Assembly: GCA_964404445.1 (NCBI GenBank)
Contig: CAYOJW010000002.1
Coordinates: 186,001 to 250,000, forward strand
DNA length: 64,000 nucleotides
DNA from: UBA2336 sp964404445
GTDB taxonomy: Bacteria; Bacteroidota; Bacteroidia; Cytophagales; Cyclobacteriaceae
Reading direction: 5' to 3'
Positions 1 to 8,606 of the stretch are shown piece by piece (positions within the stretch are counted from its first letter, which is position 1; every line of letters starts with the position of its first letter). The notes under the pieces were generated by a model, which ran no database searches, was not told the DNA's origin, and saw nothing but the letters and a program-made list of their open reading frames with translations. Position numbers and translations under genes: made by a program.

Positions 1-145
1 AAACCATTTTAAAGGTTAGAAACATCATGCCGGGTTGTTCGGACGGTTGAACCGTAACCGCATGATACGCCTGTTGCTGTTTTGTACAACACACTAACAC
101 AAATACTGAAGCCAAACCGATAAGCACAACACGCAAACTCTTCAT
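1..145 (-). CDS. Lipoprotein N-terminus, cut by window edge
   Basis: An ATG at 145 opens a reading frame running leftward off the window, giving 48 codons. The N-terminus is a lysine/arginine start followed by a hydrophobic stretch (about residues 5-18) and then VLVCC, which fits a lipobox with the lipidated cysteine at residue 19 or 20. A Gln-rich stretch (TKQQQ) follows, as usual after a lipid anchor. The mature domain lies outside the window, so no function can be given. The start is well placed, and no other ATG precedes it in frame close by. Confidence 0.6.
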   Translation of the reverse strand, partial: MKSLRVVLIGLASVFVLVCCTKQQQAYHAVTVQPSEQPGMMFLTFKMV

Positions 146-557
146 AAAAGGAATGTTTCTGTTAAGAGAGGGGCAACTTAGGATATTTTGTAAGAACTAA
201 TGCAGGAAACCAAAAGCCGTCACACAAACCCAATAAATATTGGCTGCTTTCAATTTGAAACACGTTGCAGGAGGCCGCTCACCTGTTTTAAAAAATAGTA
301 TGCTTGCATAACACTTTTAAGCCAAAGGAAATGACGTTTCGGAGTTTGTTTACAGCGTTACAGATATGGTTTTCCGGAATTGGGAATAATTCAAGCACTC
401 AATCTGCGTTTTGGGGCTAAAATACAGCATCCTAAATCTGGCACTGTTTTGTACTGATGGGTATGTTCTCTTAAAACGACATGATGAATCGCTATGTACT
501 TTGTTGTAAGCATGATAACCGGGAGGGCGATTTATCTCACAAAAAAATTATGAATAC
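146..557. other. Intergenic region between divergent genes
   Basis: This 412-bp stretch separates the left-edge lipoprotein (minus) from the receiver gene (plus) and should hold promoters for both. I see no convincing ORF, no RNA gene and no exact TTG-N19-21-TAnnTTTG promoter. A near match (TACTTTG) lies about 55 bp before the receiver ATG, but its spacing is one base short. The region is A+T-rich with no strong hairpin. Confidence 0.5.
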
Positions 558-1010
558 ATGAAACCCATTACAATTGCCTTCTTTGATGCCGAGCCTATTA
601 ACCAGTTTTTGGGCGGTAAACTATTAAGCCCCTGGAAAAACGCTTCGCTACATGTTTATAACACGCTGGAAGAATCGCAGGAAACAGTAAGCCGGCCTGC
701 GTTCGATGTTGCATTTATCGACCTTCATTTTACAGGAAAGAAGATGAAAGGCGTTACGGTACTCCAACAATTACGCAAGCTAAATGCCAAACCGTTTGTT
801 GCCGTAGCCATGACCAACATTTTGCTGTCGCCCGATATAGAAGCCACACGCCAGGCCGGTTTTGAGTTTTGCATTGAACACCCGCTAACGCACAACGATA
901 TACGCATGATATTATCGCCATTAATGGCTGACCATACATTGGCTAACACACCTGTTAAGGATGTTGAAGAAAAAGGCATCTCTCTCAAAGACTGTACCTG
1001 CGAACCTTAG
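558..1010 (+). CDS. Stand-alone degenerate response-regulator receiver protein
   Basis: A 150-residue protein with a receiver-like fold over roughly residues 4-118 and no output domain. D55 in FIDLHF sits where the phosphoacceptor aspartate is expected and T86 in AMTN fits the conserved Thr/Ser. The conserved lysine of the K-P motif is replaced by histidine (H108-P in EHPL). Only one clear acidic residue (D10) stands at the first-strand acidic pair. It may be a pseudo-receiver or bind a partner without normal phosphotransfer. The tail is short and ends CTCEP. No kinase gene is adjacent. Confidence 0.7.
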   Translation: MKPITIAFFDAEPINQFLGGKLLSPWKNASLHVYNTLEESQETVSRPAFDVAFIDLHFTGKKMKGVTVLQQLRKLNAKPFVAVAMTNILLSPDIEATRQAGFEFCIEHPLTHNDIRMILSPLMADHTLANTPVKDVEEKGISLKDCTCEP

Positions 1011-1037
1011 TTTGCTTTATACTTTACCGTGTGATTT

Positions 1038-1889
1038 TTACGCCAGCAAAACACGCCAGGCATCTTGTAATTTACCGTGGAGCAAATACTCATGCGCTAA
1101 CGCATGGACAGATGTGTTTGTATTTTTTAACGTTTCAATCTCTTCTGTCGATAAACTACCTTTCTCCGGCAGTTGCTCTACATTAGCCAGCATACCCAAG
1201 TCGTTACCGGTTAATACATTGCTGGTGCGGATGCTTTCCGGAAGCTGATCGTATCCAATGCCTACTTTTTCGTTTGGTTTGGGTACTACAAAAATACTTT
1301 CACCATTGGCACGGCAATAATAGTTCTGTCCCATGCGCGCTACTGTATCAATTTTATAAGGATCGATAAAACCATTGGAGTCGATAATGGTTTCATGGAT
1401 GTGCATTAACAACACCTCACACAATACTAAGTTGCCTGCTCCGCCCCCATCGCCTAACGCAATTACCTGTTTTACCTTACACTCGAACGCTACGGGCGAT
1501 TCGGCCACGCGGGGCGGTTTTACCAACTGTGAGGTTTGCGGGGTAAAACCCGATTTAACAAATTCATCAACACCTTTCGGGAAGTCGCAACTGGCCAGCG
1601 ATGTTTGCTGCACCATATTGTAATTCACGATGTTGATCACCACCTCATTTACTTCACGGATATTTTCTAACGTATGCTTTTCAGAATTATCGCGAACCCT
1701 GCGCGATGGCGAAAATACCAGCACGGGCGGGTTCATACTAAACATATTGAAAAAACTAAACGGACTTAAATTAACATGACCGGCCTGATCGACCGAGCTT
1801 ACAAAGGCGATGGGTCGCGGGGAAACCGCACTTTGTAAATAAGCCTGAAGTTTGGGAACGGATAAATCTTTCGGGTTGATGGTTATCAT
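1038..1889 (-). CDS. Flavin reductase-like (FMN-binding split-barrel) family protein
   Basis: A 283-residue protein. Residues about 1-200 match the flavin-reductase-like split barrel seen in two-component flavin monooxygenases: VSPRPIAFVSS near residue 23, then NLSPFSFFN, then FSPSRRVRDN. These proteins bind FMN and often pass reduced flavin to a partner. The C-terminal 80 residues are an extension common in Bacteroidota members. It lies 45 bp after fumarylacetoacetase on the same strand, so a role beside tyrosine/phenylalanine breakdown is plausible but inferred. The ATG at 1889 places the conserved N-terminal motif normally. Confidence 0.8.
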   Translation of the reverse strand: MITINPKDLSVPKLQAYLQSAVSPRPIAFVSSVDQAGHVNLSPFSFFNMFSMNPPVLVFSPSRRVRDNSEKHTLENIREVNEVVINIVNYNMVQQTSLASCDFPKGVDEFVKSGFTPQTSQLVKPPRVAESPVAFECKVKQVIALGDGGGAGNLVLCEVLLMHIHETIIDSNGFIDPYKIDTVARMGQNYYCRANGESIFVVPKPNEKVGIGYDQLPESIRTSNVLTGNDLGMLANVEQLPEKGSLSTEEIETLKNTNTSVHALAHEYLLHGKLQDAWRVLLA

Positions 1890-1934
1890 GGGGATTCGGA
1901 CTTAGGTGTTAGGGCTTGGGACTTAGGGGTTAGG
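1890..1934. repeat. Low-complexity TTAGG-type intergenic repeat
   Basis: The whole 45-bp gap between the fumarylacetoacetase stop and the flavin-reductase start is built from the words GGACTTAGG, GTTAGGG and GGGGTTAGG in tandem. The same words recur at 42553-42656. Here only one orientation is present, so no hairpin forms. Confidence 0.6.
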
Positions 1935-3212
1935 TTAGTCGGGTGGTAGGATTTTGCCAATACATTCGCCAAAGCCAATGCGCACACCGTCTTTTTCAGC
2001 ATGGCCTTTGATAATGATCGTATCGCCATCTTCAATAAAAGTGCGCACCGAGCCATCGGGCATGGTTAACGGTTTTTTACCATTCCAACTCAGTTCTAAC
2101 ATCGAGCCATACGAGCCGGGTGACGGGCCGCTGATGGTACCCGAAGCATACAGATCGCCCACCTGAATGTTACAACCATTTATCGTATGATGTGCTAATT
2201 GCTGGTTTACATTCCAGTACATATACTTAAAATTCGAGCGGCACACCGTAGTGCGTTCGGAGTTATCGGGTTGAAGCAATACTTCGAGCGTTATATCAAA
2301 ATTACGTTCGCCTTCACTGTACAAATACGGTAACACGTGCGGAAACTGTTCGGGGCCTTTTACGCGAAAGGGTTCGAGGGCATCCATCGTAACAATCCAG
2401 GGCGATACGGTAGAAGCAAAATTCTTGGCTAAAAACGGGCCGAGCGGAACATACTCCCACTGTTGTATATCGCGGGCAGACCAATCGTTAAACAATAAAA
2501 AACCAAAAATATGATCGTCTGCCTCCTGCGTTGTAATGTGCGATCCCAACCTGGTTTCAGAACAGGTAATAAAAGCGACCTCTAATTCAAAATCTAATTT
2601 CCGTGTCGATGAAAATACAGGCGGCTCTGTTTCTACCGGTTTTAACTGACCTTTAGGCCGCTTTACCGGTGTACCCGAAACCACGATAGACGATGGCCGG
2701 CCATGATACCCTACCGGCAGATGTTTCCAGTTTGGAAGCAACGCATTTTTGGGGTCGCGGAACATAGAGCCTACATTGGTTGCGTGCTCTTCACTGCTGT
2801 AAAAATCGGTGTAGTTAGGTACACGCACCGGCATTAGCATTTGCACCTCCTCCATCGGGATAAGCGAAATTTCGCGTGCGCCTGTGTTATGCTTTAACTC
2901 ATCGTTACCCTCCTGCAACAATTCCGATATACGTTCGCGTACCTCGCGGGTTTTCTTCTTACCCAATGCGATAAAATCGTTGAGAAACCGTTGATTAAAA
3001 ATTCCGGGAGGCAGCCCCATGCCATCGAAAAAACCATGCTCGTGCAAATACACCAGGTCGAGCACATACTTGCCAATGGCCACACCGGCAACGGGTGTCA
3101 GGTATTTGGTTTTAAAAATACCAAACGGAAGGTTTTGGATTGGGAAATCAGAACCCTGGGGTACTTCTACCCAGCTTTTTAACTTCGGATTATTGGCTTT
3201 TATGAACGACAT
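1935..3212 (-). CDS. fahA: Fumarylacetoacetase
   Basis: A 425-residue cytosolic enzyme that hydrolyses 4-fumarylacetoacetate to fumarate and acetoacetate, the last step of tyrosine and phenylalanine catabolism. The N-terminal SH3-like domain is about residues 15-120, followed by the catalytic fold. Residues corresponding to the mammalian metal and catalytic set are all present at a constant offset: D136 and H143 (YTDFYSSEEHATN), E209 and E211 (LDFELE), D243 (NDWSARD) and K263. Length is normal. The ATG at 3212 directly abuts the stop codon of the upstream small membrane protein. The flavin reductase follows 45 bp downstream on the same strand. The rest of the tyrosine pathway is not in the window. 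Confidence 0.95.
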   Translation of the reverse strand: MSFIKANNPKLKSWVEVPQGSDFPIQNLPFGIFKTKYLTPVAGVAIGKYVLDLVYLHEHGFFDGMGLPPGIFNQRFLNDFIALGKKKTREVRERISELLQEGNDELKHNTGAREISLIPMEEVQMLMPVRVPNYTDFYSSEEHATNVGSMFRDPKNALLPNWKHLPVGYHGRPSSIVVSGTPVKRPKGQLKPVETEPPVFSSTRKLDFELEVAFITCSETRLGSHITTQEADDHIFGFLLFNDWSARDIQQWEYVPLGPFLAKNFASTVSPWIVTMDALEPFRVKGPEQFPHVLPYLYSEGERNFDITLEVLLQPDNSERTTVCRSNFKYMYWNVNQQLAHHTINGCNIQVGDLYASGTISGPSPGSYGSMLELSWNGKKPLTMPDGSVRTFIEDGDTIIIKGHAEKDGVRIGFGECIGKILPPD

Positions 3213-3665
3213 CTATGCTATTCTTTTTAATCTAAGTTGCTTAACAATTTTCTTCACTAACATTTCCTCCTGAACCCTACAAATAAAATGAAACCATATA
3301 TGACAGATTACCCATATTGGTAATAATAACAAAAACCACCATGAAAATTCCTCTAAAAAAGGAATAGCTATCATAAAAACAACAAACAACAGTACAATAA
3401 AATAATGCTCTGCTCGTAATTTCGTTCTAATCTCAATCCGTTGCTCACCACCTGTTAACTCACAAGATTCCATGAAAATCTTAATCGGAAAACTATTTGT
3501 GCCATTTATACTTAAAACCCCTGCCGAAGCCAAAGGAGAGGCATAAAACTTATACTTTCCAATACTACCTGAATACCAATTCTTTGAGCGAGATAATTCT
3601 TCTTTAAAATTCTCACCAGAATAAATATATACCTCATTCAATTTTAATTGATTCAGGAACTTCAT
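3213..3665 (-). CDS. AT-rich two-helix membrane protein, unknown function
   Basis: About 150 residues. The N-terminal half is soluble. Residues about 88-125 (numbered from the ATG) contain two hydrophobic segments around EHYFIVLLFVVFM and WWFLLLLPIWVI, then a basic tail (VKKIVKQLRLKR). I do not recognise a family. The ATG at 3665 is chosen over an upstream TTG at 3683 because a TATTTTTG promoter element overlaps that TTG. The sequence is clearly richer in A+T than fahA and rsmF on either side, suggesting a later arrival. Its stop codon touches the fahA start, so it may be co-transcribed with fahA. Confidence 0.7.
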   Translation of the reverse strand: MKFLNQLKLNEVYIYSGENFKEELSRSKNWYSGSIGKYKFYASPLASAGVLSINGTNSFPIKIFMESCELTGGEQRIEIRTKLRAEHYFIVLLFVVFMIAIPFLEEFSWWFLLLLPIWVICHIWFHFICRVQEEMLVKKIVKQLRLKRIA

Positions 3666-3680
3666 GATAGTACGTTTACC

Positions 3681-3688
3681 CAAAAATA
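3681..3688 (-). promoter_or_regulatory. Bacteroidota -7 element for the 3665 gene
   Basis: TATTTTTG on the minus strand matches the TAnnTTTG -7 consensus. It lies 15 bp upstream of the ATG at 3665. No TTG is found at the -33 spacing. The site also argues against the alternative TTG start at 3683. Confidence 0.5.
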
Positions 3689-3709
3689 ATCTTTATTTTT
3701 CTCACTGAA

Positions 3710-5065
3710 ATGGAAAAGCGATCCCGTTTACCGAAAGAATTTGAAGAAACATTAAAATTAACGCTGGCCTCATCGTTCGATGATTTTATCGACAGTCTTG
3801 AACAACCGGCACCGGTAAGCATTCGCGTTAATCCGCATAAACCAACACCTCCGCGTGCCCGCCCCGTACCGTGGAGCGATTACGGACACTATTTAAACGA
3901 ACGCCCCGTATTTACACTCGATCCACTGTTTCACGCGGGTACTTATTACGTTCAGGAAGCCAGCTCGATGTTTTTAGAACAGGCTTTGAAACAATCGGTC
4001 GATTTGAGCAAGCCGTTACGTGTGCTCGATTTATGCGCTGCACCGGGAGGCAAATCAACACACCTGTTAAGTCTGCTTTCGCCTGAGAGTCTTTTAGTGA
4101 GCAATGAGGTTATCCGAAGTCGTGCAACCATCCTGGCAGAGAACATCCAAAAGTGGGGGCACGCCAACGTAGTGGTTACTAACAACGACCCCGAAGATTT
4201 TTCAGCACTTGAAGGGTTCTTTGATGTGATTGTAGCCGATGCGCCCTGCTCGGGTGAAGGGTTGTTCAGGAAAGACCCCGAAGCTATCCGCGAATGGTCA
4301 ACCGAAAACGTAGCCCTATGCGCGAAACGCCAGCGCAGAATTTTAGCCGATGTGTGGCCTGCCTTAAAACAGGATGGCGTGTTACTGTACAGCACGTGTA
4401 CCTATAACCGTCTTGAAAACGAAGACAACCTGTTGTGGCTGCACGAACAATACGGGGCAGAATCCATCGCATTACAACATGATACCCGCTGGGGTATAAC
4501 AACCGTTCAGGAAAACAACCTCACGGGCTATCATTTCTATCCGCATCGTGTACAAGGCGAAGGGTTTTATATAACGAGTGTTCGCAAAACAGGCGGGCAG
4601 CGTGAAATTCAACGAAAAATAAAAAAAGGATTGCAGGCACCTGCCAAAAAGCTCACCGAATCGTTACAGCGTTACACTACGTTGGTCAATCCAAAATTTT
4701 ATACATGGAACGACACCGCTTATATGCTTCCGGAAAGTTGTTACCACGATGTTGAATTTTTGTTCGATCACCTGCGCTTTGTTCAGGCGGGTACTCCCAT
4801 CGCCATCAGCAAACACGATAAACTTGTTCCTGAACACGGTGTAGCGCTCTCTGTTCACGTAAACAAAGATCATTTCCTGCAACTCGAATTACGGGAGGAA
4901 GACGCCCTGCGCTATCTGCGCAAAGAAAATATTGATGTAACCGGTAACCCAAAAGGTTATACGCTAATTACCCATAAACACATACCGTTAGGCTGGGCTA
5001 ACGTGTTAGACAACCGCATGAACAATCTCTACCCGAAAGCGTGGCGCATCCGCATGAGTGGTTGA
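3710..5065 (+). CDS. RsmF/NOL1-NOP2-Sun family RNA m5C methyltransferase
   Basis: A 451-residue S-adenosylmethionine-dependent cytosine-C5 methyltransferase, probably acting on 16S rRNA. The SAM-binding motif LDLCAAPGGKSTH lies near residues 107-120. Two catalytic cysteines are present: C180 in ADAPCSGEG and C230 in STCTYN. Both are needed in this family, one as the nucleophile and one for product release. The C-terminal third (about 300-450) is the RNA-binding extension typical of RsmF/YebU-type proteins. It is transcribed divergently from the 3665 gene and is alone in its unit. The exact target base cannot be read from sequence. Confidence 0.88.
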   Translation: MEKRSRLPKEFEETLKLTLASSFDDFIDSLEQPAPVSIRVNPHKPTPPRARPVPWSDYGHYLNERPVFTLDPLFHAGTYYVQEASSMFLEQALKQSVDLSKPLRVLDLCAAPGGKSTHLLSLLSPESLLVSNEVIRSRATILAENIQKWGHANVVVTNNDPEDFSALEGFFDVIVADAPCSGEGLFRKDPEAIREWSTENVALCAKRQRRILADVWPALKQDGVLLYSTCTYNRLENEDNLLWLHEQYGAESIALQHDTRWGITTVQENNLTGYHFYPHRVQGEGFYITSVRKTGGQREIQRKIKKGLQAPAKKLTESLQRYTTLVNPKFYTWNDTAYMLPESCYHDVEFLFDHLRFVQAGTPIAISKHDKLVPEHGVALSVHVNKDHFLQLELREEDALRYLRKENIDVTGNPKGYTLITHKHIPLGWANVLDNRMNNLYPKAWRIRMSG

Positions 5066-5101
5066 AACAAGTTTTAGGACGGGTAAAAGACAAGCGCTAA
5101 T

Positions 5102-5455
5102 CTATTGGGATTGCCTTATCCGGACAATTCCTTTTTGAATAACGGTAAAAGAACGGGGCAACTGTTCGTTGTGATCGCGTATTACTGAGCAAACCATGTC
5201 AGCCCTTTCATGTGTAGTAAGCCCCTCTAACCTTAGTAATATAACACCGGAGTGAACTTTATTTAAACGAAAAACCAATTCCCCAAAATCTTTATCCTTT
5301 GTAATCAGTATTCTTTTTTCGTTAGCGGCAATTTGAAGAAGAGTATCATCATCTAAAGAACGGGTTTCTTCAATAACATAAAAAACATCAAACCCCATTT
5401 GCCTTAGCCCATCCACAATACTTCTGTCCACACCTTCATCTGCCAAAAATTTCAT
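5102..5455 (-). CDS. DUF5615 PIN-like toxin of a toxin-antitoxin pair
   Basis: A 117-residue protein starting FLADEGVD, with a later TKDKDFGELV motif. Both are typical of DUF5615 PIN-like proteins, whose acidic residues (here D6 and the aspartates of TKDKD) are expected to bind metal for RNA cleavage. It overlaps the upstream DUF433 gene by 4 bp (ATGA), so the two are translationally coupled. DUF433 with DUF5615 is a recurrent VapBC-like arrangement. Toxicity itself is inferred. Both genes look intact. Confidence 0.8.
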   Translation of the reverse strand: MKFLADEGVDRSIVDGLRQMGFDVFYVIEETRSLDDDTLLQIAANEKRILITKDKDFGELVFRLNKVHSGVILLRLEGLTTHERADMVCSVIRDHNEQLPRSFTVIQKGIVRIRQSQ

Positions 5456-5682
5456 ACGGCAACCGGATAGGTCTTTTCGCCTTTCAATGCTTCTGCGGCA
5501 AAAGCCAACGCTGCGGAAACGGCCTCTTTAGTCAGTCTTGGATAGGATTTTAAAAGGTTGTCAACCGATTCTCCCGCAGAGAGTGATTCCAGTATCAACT
5601 CTACCGTAATACGAGTACCTTTAATAACAGGTTTACCCATCATAATACGGGGGTCGATTTCAATGTGAGCATTAACATCCAT
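5452..5682 (-). CDS. DUF433 antitoxin
   Basis: A 76-residue protein with the hallmark DUF433 sequence: IEIDPRIMMGKPVIKGTRI near the N-terminus, then VELILESLSAGES and the YPRLTKEAV helix. The domain forms a winged-helix-like fold and is the usual partner of DUF5615 PIN proteins. It is first in a two-gene operon behind a TATTTTTG element and overlaps the toxin by 4 bp. Such antitoxins often bind their own promoter. No clear operator palindrome was noticed. Confidence 0.85.
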   Translation of the reverse strand: MDVNAHIEIDPRIMMGKPVIKGTRITVELILESLSAGESVDNLLKSYPRLTKEAVSAALAFAAEALKGEKTYPVAV

Positions 5683-5703
5683 AACATTTCATTTACGGTT
5701 ATA

Positions 5704-5711
5704 CAAAAATA
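5704..5711 (-). promoter_or_regulatory. -7 element of the DUF433/DUF5615 operon
   Basis: TATTTTTG on the minus strand, an exact TAnnTTTG match 21 bp upstream of the DUF433 ATG. At the -33 position the sequence reads GTG instead of TTG with 19-bp spacing, so the -33 box is weak. Confidence 0.5.
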
Positions 5712-5826
5712 CAGATTATTTAAACCACATCACTCATCTTTCAGTTTGCGGGGTACGGGCTAAGGCATCCGGCACTTTAAAAAGTATTGGAAAGCCCATC
5801 CCTCCTTATTTTTAGCACAATTTCCT

Positions 5827-5834
5827 TATTTTTG
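5827..5834 (+). promoter_or_regulatory. -7 element of valS
   Basis: TATTTTTG, an exact TAnnTTTG match 20 bp before the valS ATG. A TTA 18 bp upstream is the best -33 candidate. A second, weaker copy (TATTTTTA) lies 20 bp further upstream. Confidence 0.5.
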
Positions 5835-5854
5835 CCCTTCTTTTTTAACAGATC

Positions 5855-8530
5855 ATGTCGTTATCAACCAAATACAACCCTTCCGAAGTAGAAGATAAAT
5901 GGTACCAGCGTTGGATGGAAAAAGGTTTTTTCCACTCAACCCCCAACCCTACGAAAGAACCTTATACCATTGTAATCCCCCCGCCAAACGTAACAGGCGT
6001 ATTGCACATGGGCCACATGCTCAATAACACCATTCAGGATGTGCTCATCCGCAAAGCGCGTATGCAGGGCAAAGAAGCGTGCTGGGTGCCGGGTACCGAT
6101 CATGCTTCGATCGCTACCGAAGCCAAGGTTGTACAAATGCTGCGTGAAAAGAAAATTAAAAAGGCCGATCTCTCACGCGATGAGTTTCTGAAATACGCCT
6201 GGGAATGGAAAGAAAAATATGGCGGCATTATTTTAGAGCAACTTAAAAAATTAGGCGCTTCGTGCGACTGGGATCGTACTAATTTTACGATGGACAGCGA
6301 TTACTACAAAGCGGTTATTCGCGTGTTTGTTGATCTGTATAACAAAAATCTCATCTACCGGGGTCTTCGCATGGTAAACTGGGACTGCGAAGCCAAAACA
6401 ACCATATCGAACGAAGAAGTTTTATACAAAGAAGAAGGCGAGAAATCCATTCTGTATTCGATCCGGTACAAAGTAAACGGTACAGATGATGAGTGGATCA
6501 CTATTGCCACGCAACGTCCCGAAACCATTATGGGCGATGTAGCCATTGCCGTTAATCCGACAGACGAACGGTATCAACACCTGATCGGTAAAAAAATTCT
6601 TGTGCCGTTCATCAACCGCGAAATACCGGTGATTGCCGATGATTACGTGGACAAAACTTTTGGAACCGGCTGTTTAAAAGTTACACCGGCACACGATGTA
6701 AACGACTACGAGATAGGTTTGCGCCACAACCTGCCCATCATCGATACCATTAACGATGATGGAACGATCAACGAAAAAAGTGAGCTTCCGAAATTTTTCG
6801 GTAAAGATCGGTTCGCAGTACGCAAAGAAATCGTAAAAGATCTGCGCGAAGCCGGCCATCTTGTAAAAGAGGAAGAATTCGTTACACGCATTGGCCGCTC
6901 TGAACGTACCAACACCGTAGTAGAACCCAAGCTTTCATTGCAGTGGTTTATCAAAATGAAAGAAATTTCACGAACAGCCGCCAAAGCTGTCGAAGAAGAC
7001 GAGGTTGTACTGCATCCGGCCAAATTCAAAAACACATACCGGTATTGGATGGATAACGTACGCGACTGGTGTATATCGCGTCAATTGTGGTGGGGACATC
7101 GTATTCCGGCTTACTATTACGGAACAGGCGAAAACGATTTTGTAGTTGCCGAAACCATCGTAGAAGCGGTGCAGTTAGCTTCTCAAAAATCGGGGAAAAC
7201 ACTTACCGAAAACGACTTAACGCAAGACGGTGATGTGCTGGATACGTGGGCATCGAGCTGGCTGTGGCCAATTGAAGTATTTGGCGGGTTTAGTGATGAA
7301 TCGTTTGATAAAACCACGGGCAAAATAGACCTGTCGAAAAACAAAGAACTTGATTACTACTACCCTACCCAGGTATTGGTAACGGCTCCCGAGATTTTGT
7401 TCTTCTGGGTTGCCCGTATGATTATTGCCGGTTACGAATACACCGGTAAGAAACCATTCACCGATGTATATCTCACGGGTATCGTTCGCGATAAGCTTGG
7501 CCGTAAAATGTCGAAGTCGTTGGGTAACTCGCCTGATCCGTTAGATTTGATTGCCAACTTCGGTGCCGATGCAGTACGCACCGGTATGTTGTTCAGCTCA
7601 CCAGCCGGTAACGATTTGTTGTACGATGAAAAATTAGTAGAGCAAGGCCGGAATTTCGCCAATAAAATCTGGAATGCATTCCGTTTGGTTAAAGGCTGGG
7701 AAGTTAATGCTTCACTTCCCCAACCGGAAGAAAACAAAACCGCTATTGAATGGTTTGAATCAAAACTGAATCAAACCTTAGTTGAACTGAACGATCATTT
7801 CGAAAAATTCAGGATGTCGGATGCGTTGCATACAGCCTATAAACTTACATGGGATGATTTCTGCGCCTGGTATTTAGAGATGATCAAACCCGAGTTCGGC
7901 AAACCCATCGATCAGGTTACATACGATAAAACCGTTTCGTTGTTTGAAACTGTATTAAAAGTTTTGCATCCGTTCATGCCGTTTATCACCGAAGAATTGT
8001 GGCATGAACTGAAAGACCGCAAAGACAATGAGTGCATTATTGTTGCAACCTGGCCAACGATTGGTACGGTAAACGAAAGCACTCTTACCGAGGCCGCATT
8101 TGCATTTGATCTGATCACACAAATCCGTAACGTGCGCAGTTCAAAAGGTATTTCGCCAAAAGAAATCTTTACGCTGCACCAAACAACACAAACCAAAAAA
8201 CTGAATGCGTTCTGGTCGATCGTGAAAAAACTTTCAAATGTAAGTGAAGTATCTGTTTCACCCGATAAGCCTTCGGGGGTTACGTTCTTAGTGGGTACCG
8301 ATGAGTTTACCATTCCGTTGGCCGGAAAAGTTGACGCAGAAAAAGAACGTGAAGCCCTGTTGAAAGAAATCGAATATCAAAAAGGCTTTATGGCTTCGGT
8401 CGATAAAAAACTGCTGAACGAAAAATTTGTAAACAGTGCGCCTGCCCATGTTATTGAATTAGAGCGCAAGAAAAAGGCCGATGCCGAAGCGAAGATCAAA
8501 ACGTTGGAGGAGCGGTTATCGAAGCTTTAA
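5855..8530 (+). CDS. valS: Valyl-tRNA synthetase
   Basis: An 891-residue class I aminoacyl-tRNA synthetase charging tRNA-Val. The HIGH-type motif is HMGH in GVLHMGHML near residue 50. The KMSKS motif is GRKMSKSLGN near residue 552. Between them lies the CP1 editing domain (about 180-340), including the threonine-rich TQRPETIMGD segment that removes mischarged threonine. The anticodon-binding helical domain follows. The C-terminus (about 820-891) is the lysine/glutamate-rich coiled coil typical of ValRS. Length is normal and the gene is complete. It is monocistronic between divergent DUF433/DUF5615 and convergent ald. Confidence 0.97.
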   Translation: MSLSTKYNPSEVEDKWYQRWMEKGFFHSTPNPTKEPYTIVIPPPNVTGVLHMGHMLNNTIQDVLIRKARMQGKEACWVPGTDHASIATEAKVVQMLREKKIKKADLSRDEFLKYAWEWKEKYGGIILEQLKKLGASCDWDRTNFTMDSDYYKAVIRVFVDLYNKNLIYRGLRMVNWDCEAKTTISNEEVLYKEEGEKSILYSIRYKVNGTDDEWITIATQRPETIMGDVAIAVNPTDERYQHLIGKKILVPFINREIPVIADDYVDKTFGTGCLKVTPAHDVNDYEIGLRHNLPIIDTINDDGTINEKSELPKFFGKDRFAVRKEIVKDLREAGHLVKEEEFVTRIGRSERTNTVVEPKLSLQWFIKMKEISRTAAKAVEEDEVVLHPAKFKNTYRYWMDNVRDWCISRQLWWGHRIPAYYYGTGENDFVVAETIVEAVQLASQKSGKTLTENDLTQDGDVLDTWASSWLWPIEVFGGFSDESFDKTTGKIDLSKNKELDYYYPTQVLVTAPEILFFWVARMIIAGYEYTGKKPFTDVYLTGIVRDKLGRKMSKSLGNSPDPLDLIANFGADAVRTGMLFSSPAGNDLLYDEKLVEQGRNFANKIWNAFRLVKGWEVNASLPQPEENKTAIEWFESKLNQTLVELNDHFEKFRMSDALHTAYKLTWDDFCAWYLEMIKPEFGKPIDQVTYDKTVSLFETVLKVLHPFMPFITEELWHELKDRKDNECIIVATWPTIGTVNESTLTEAAFAFDLITQIRNVRSSKGISPKEIFTLHQTTQTKKLNAFWSIVKKLSNVSEVSVSPDKPSGVTFLVGTDEFTIPLAGKVDAEKEREALLKEIEYQKGFMASVDKKLLNEKFVNSAPAHVIELERKKKADAEAKIKTLEERLSKL

Positions 8531-8531
8531 C

Positions 8532-8600
8532 AGTTGTTAGTTATTAGTTGCTCGCTGTTTGTACAGTAAACCAACAACTAATAACCGACAACTAACAACT
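8532..8600. repeat. GTTGTTAG/CTAACAAC inverted repeat between valS and ald
   Basis: The gap between two convergent genes is almost entirely a self-complementary low-complexity repeat. The left arm is AGTTGTTAG plus TTATTAGTTG (8532-8550). The right arm is CAACAACTAATAA plus CAACTAACAACT (8572-8600). The left arm lacks about ten bases present in the middle of the right arm, so pairing occurs in two blocks. It could act as a two-way terminator, although there is no long T tract. Confidence 0.6.
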
Positions 8601-8606
8601 AAAAGT

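Noticed and set aside
3666..3683. TTG start for the small membrane protein
   Set aside because: It overlaps the predicted -7 element, so it would lie outside the transcript.
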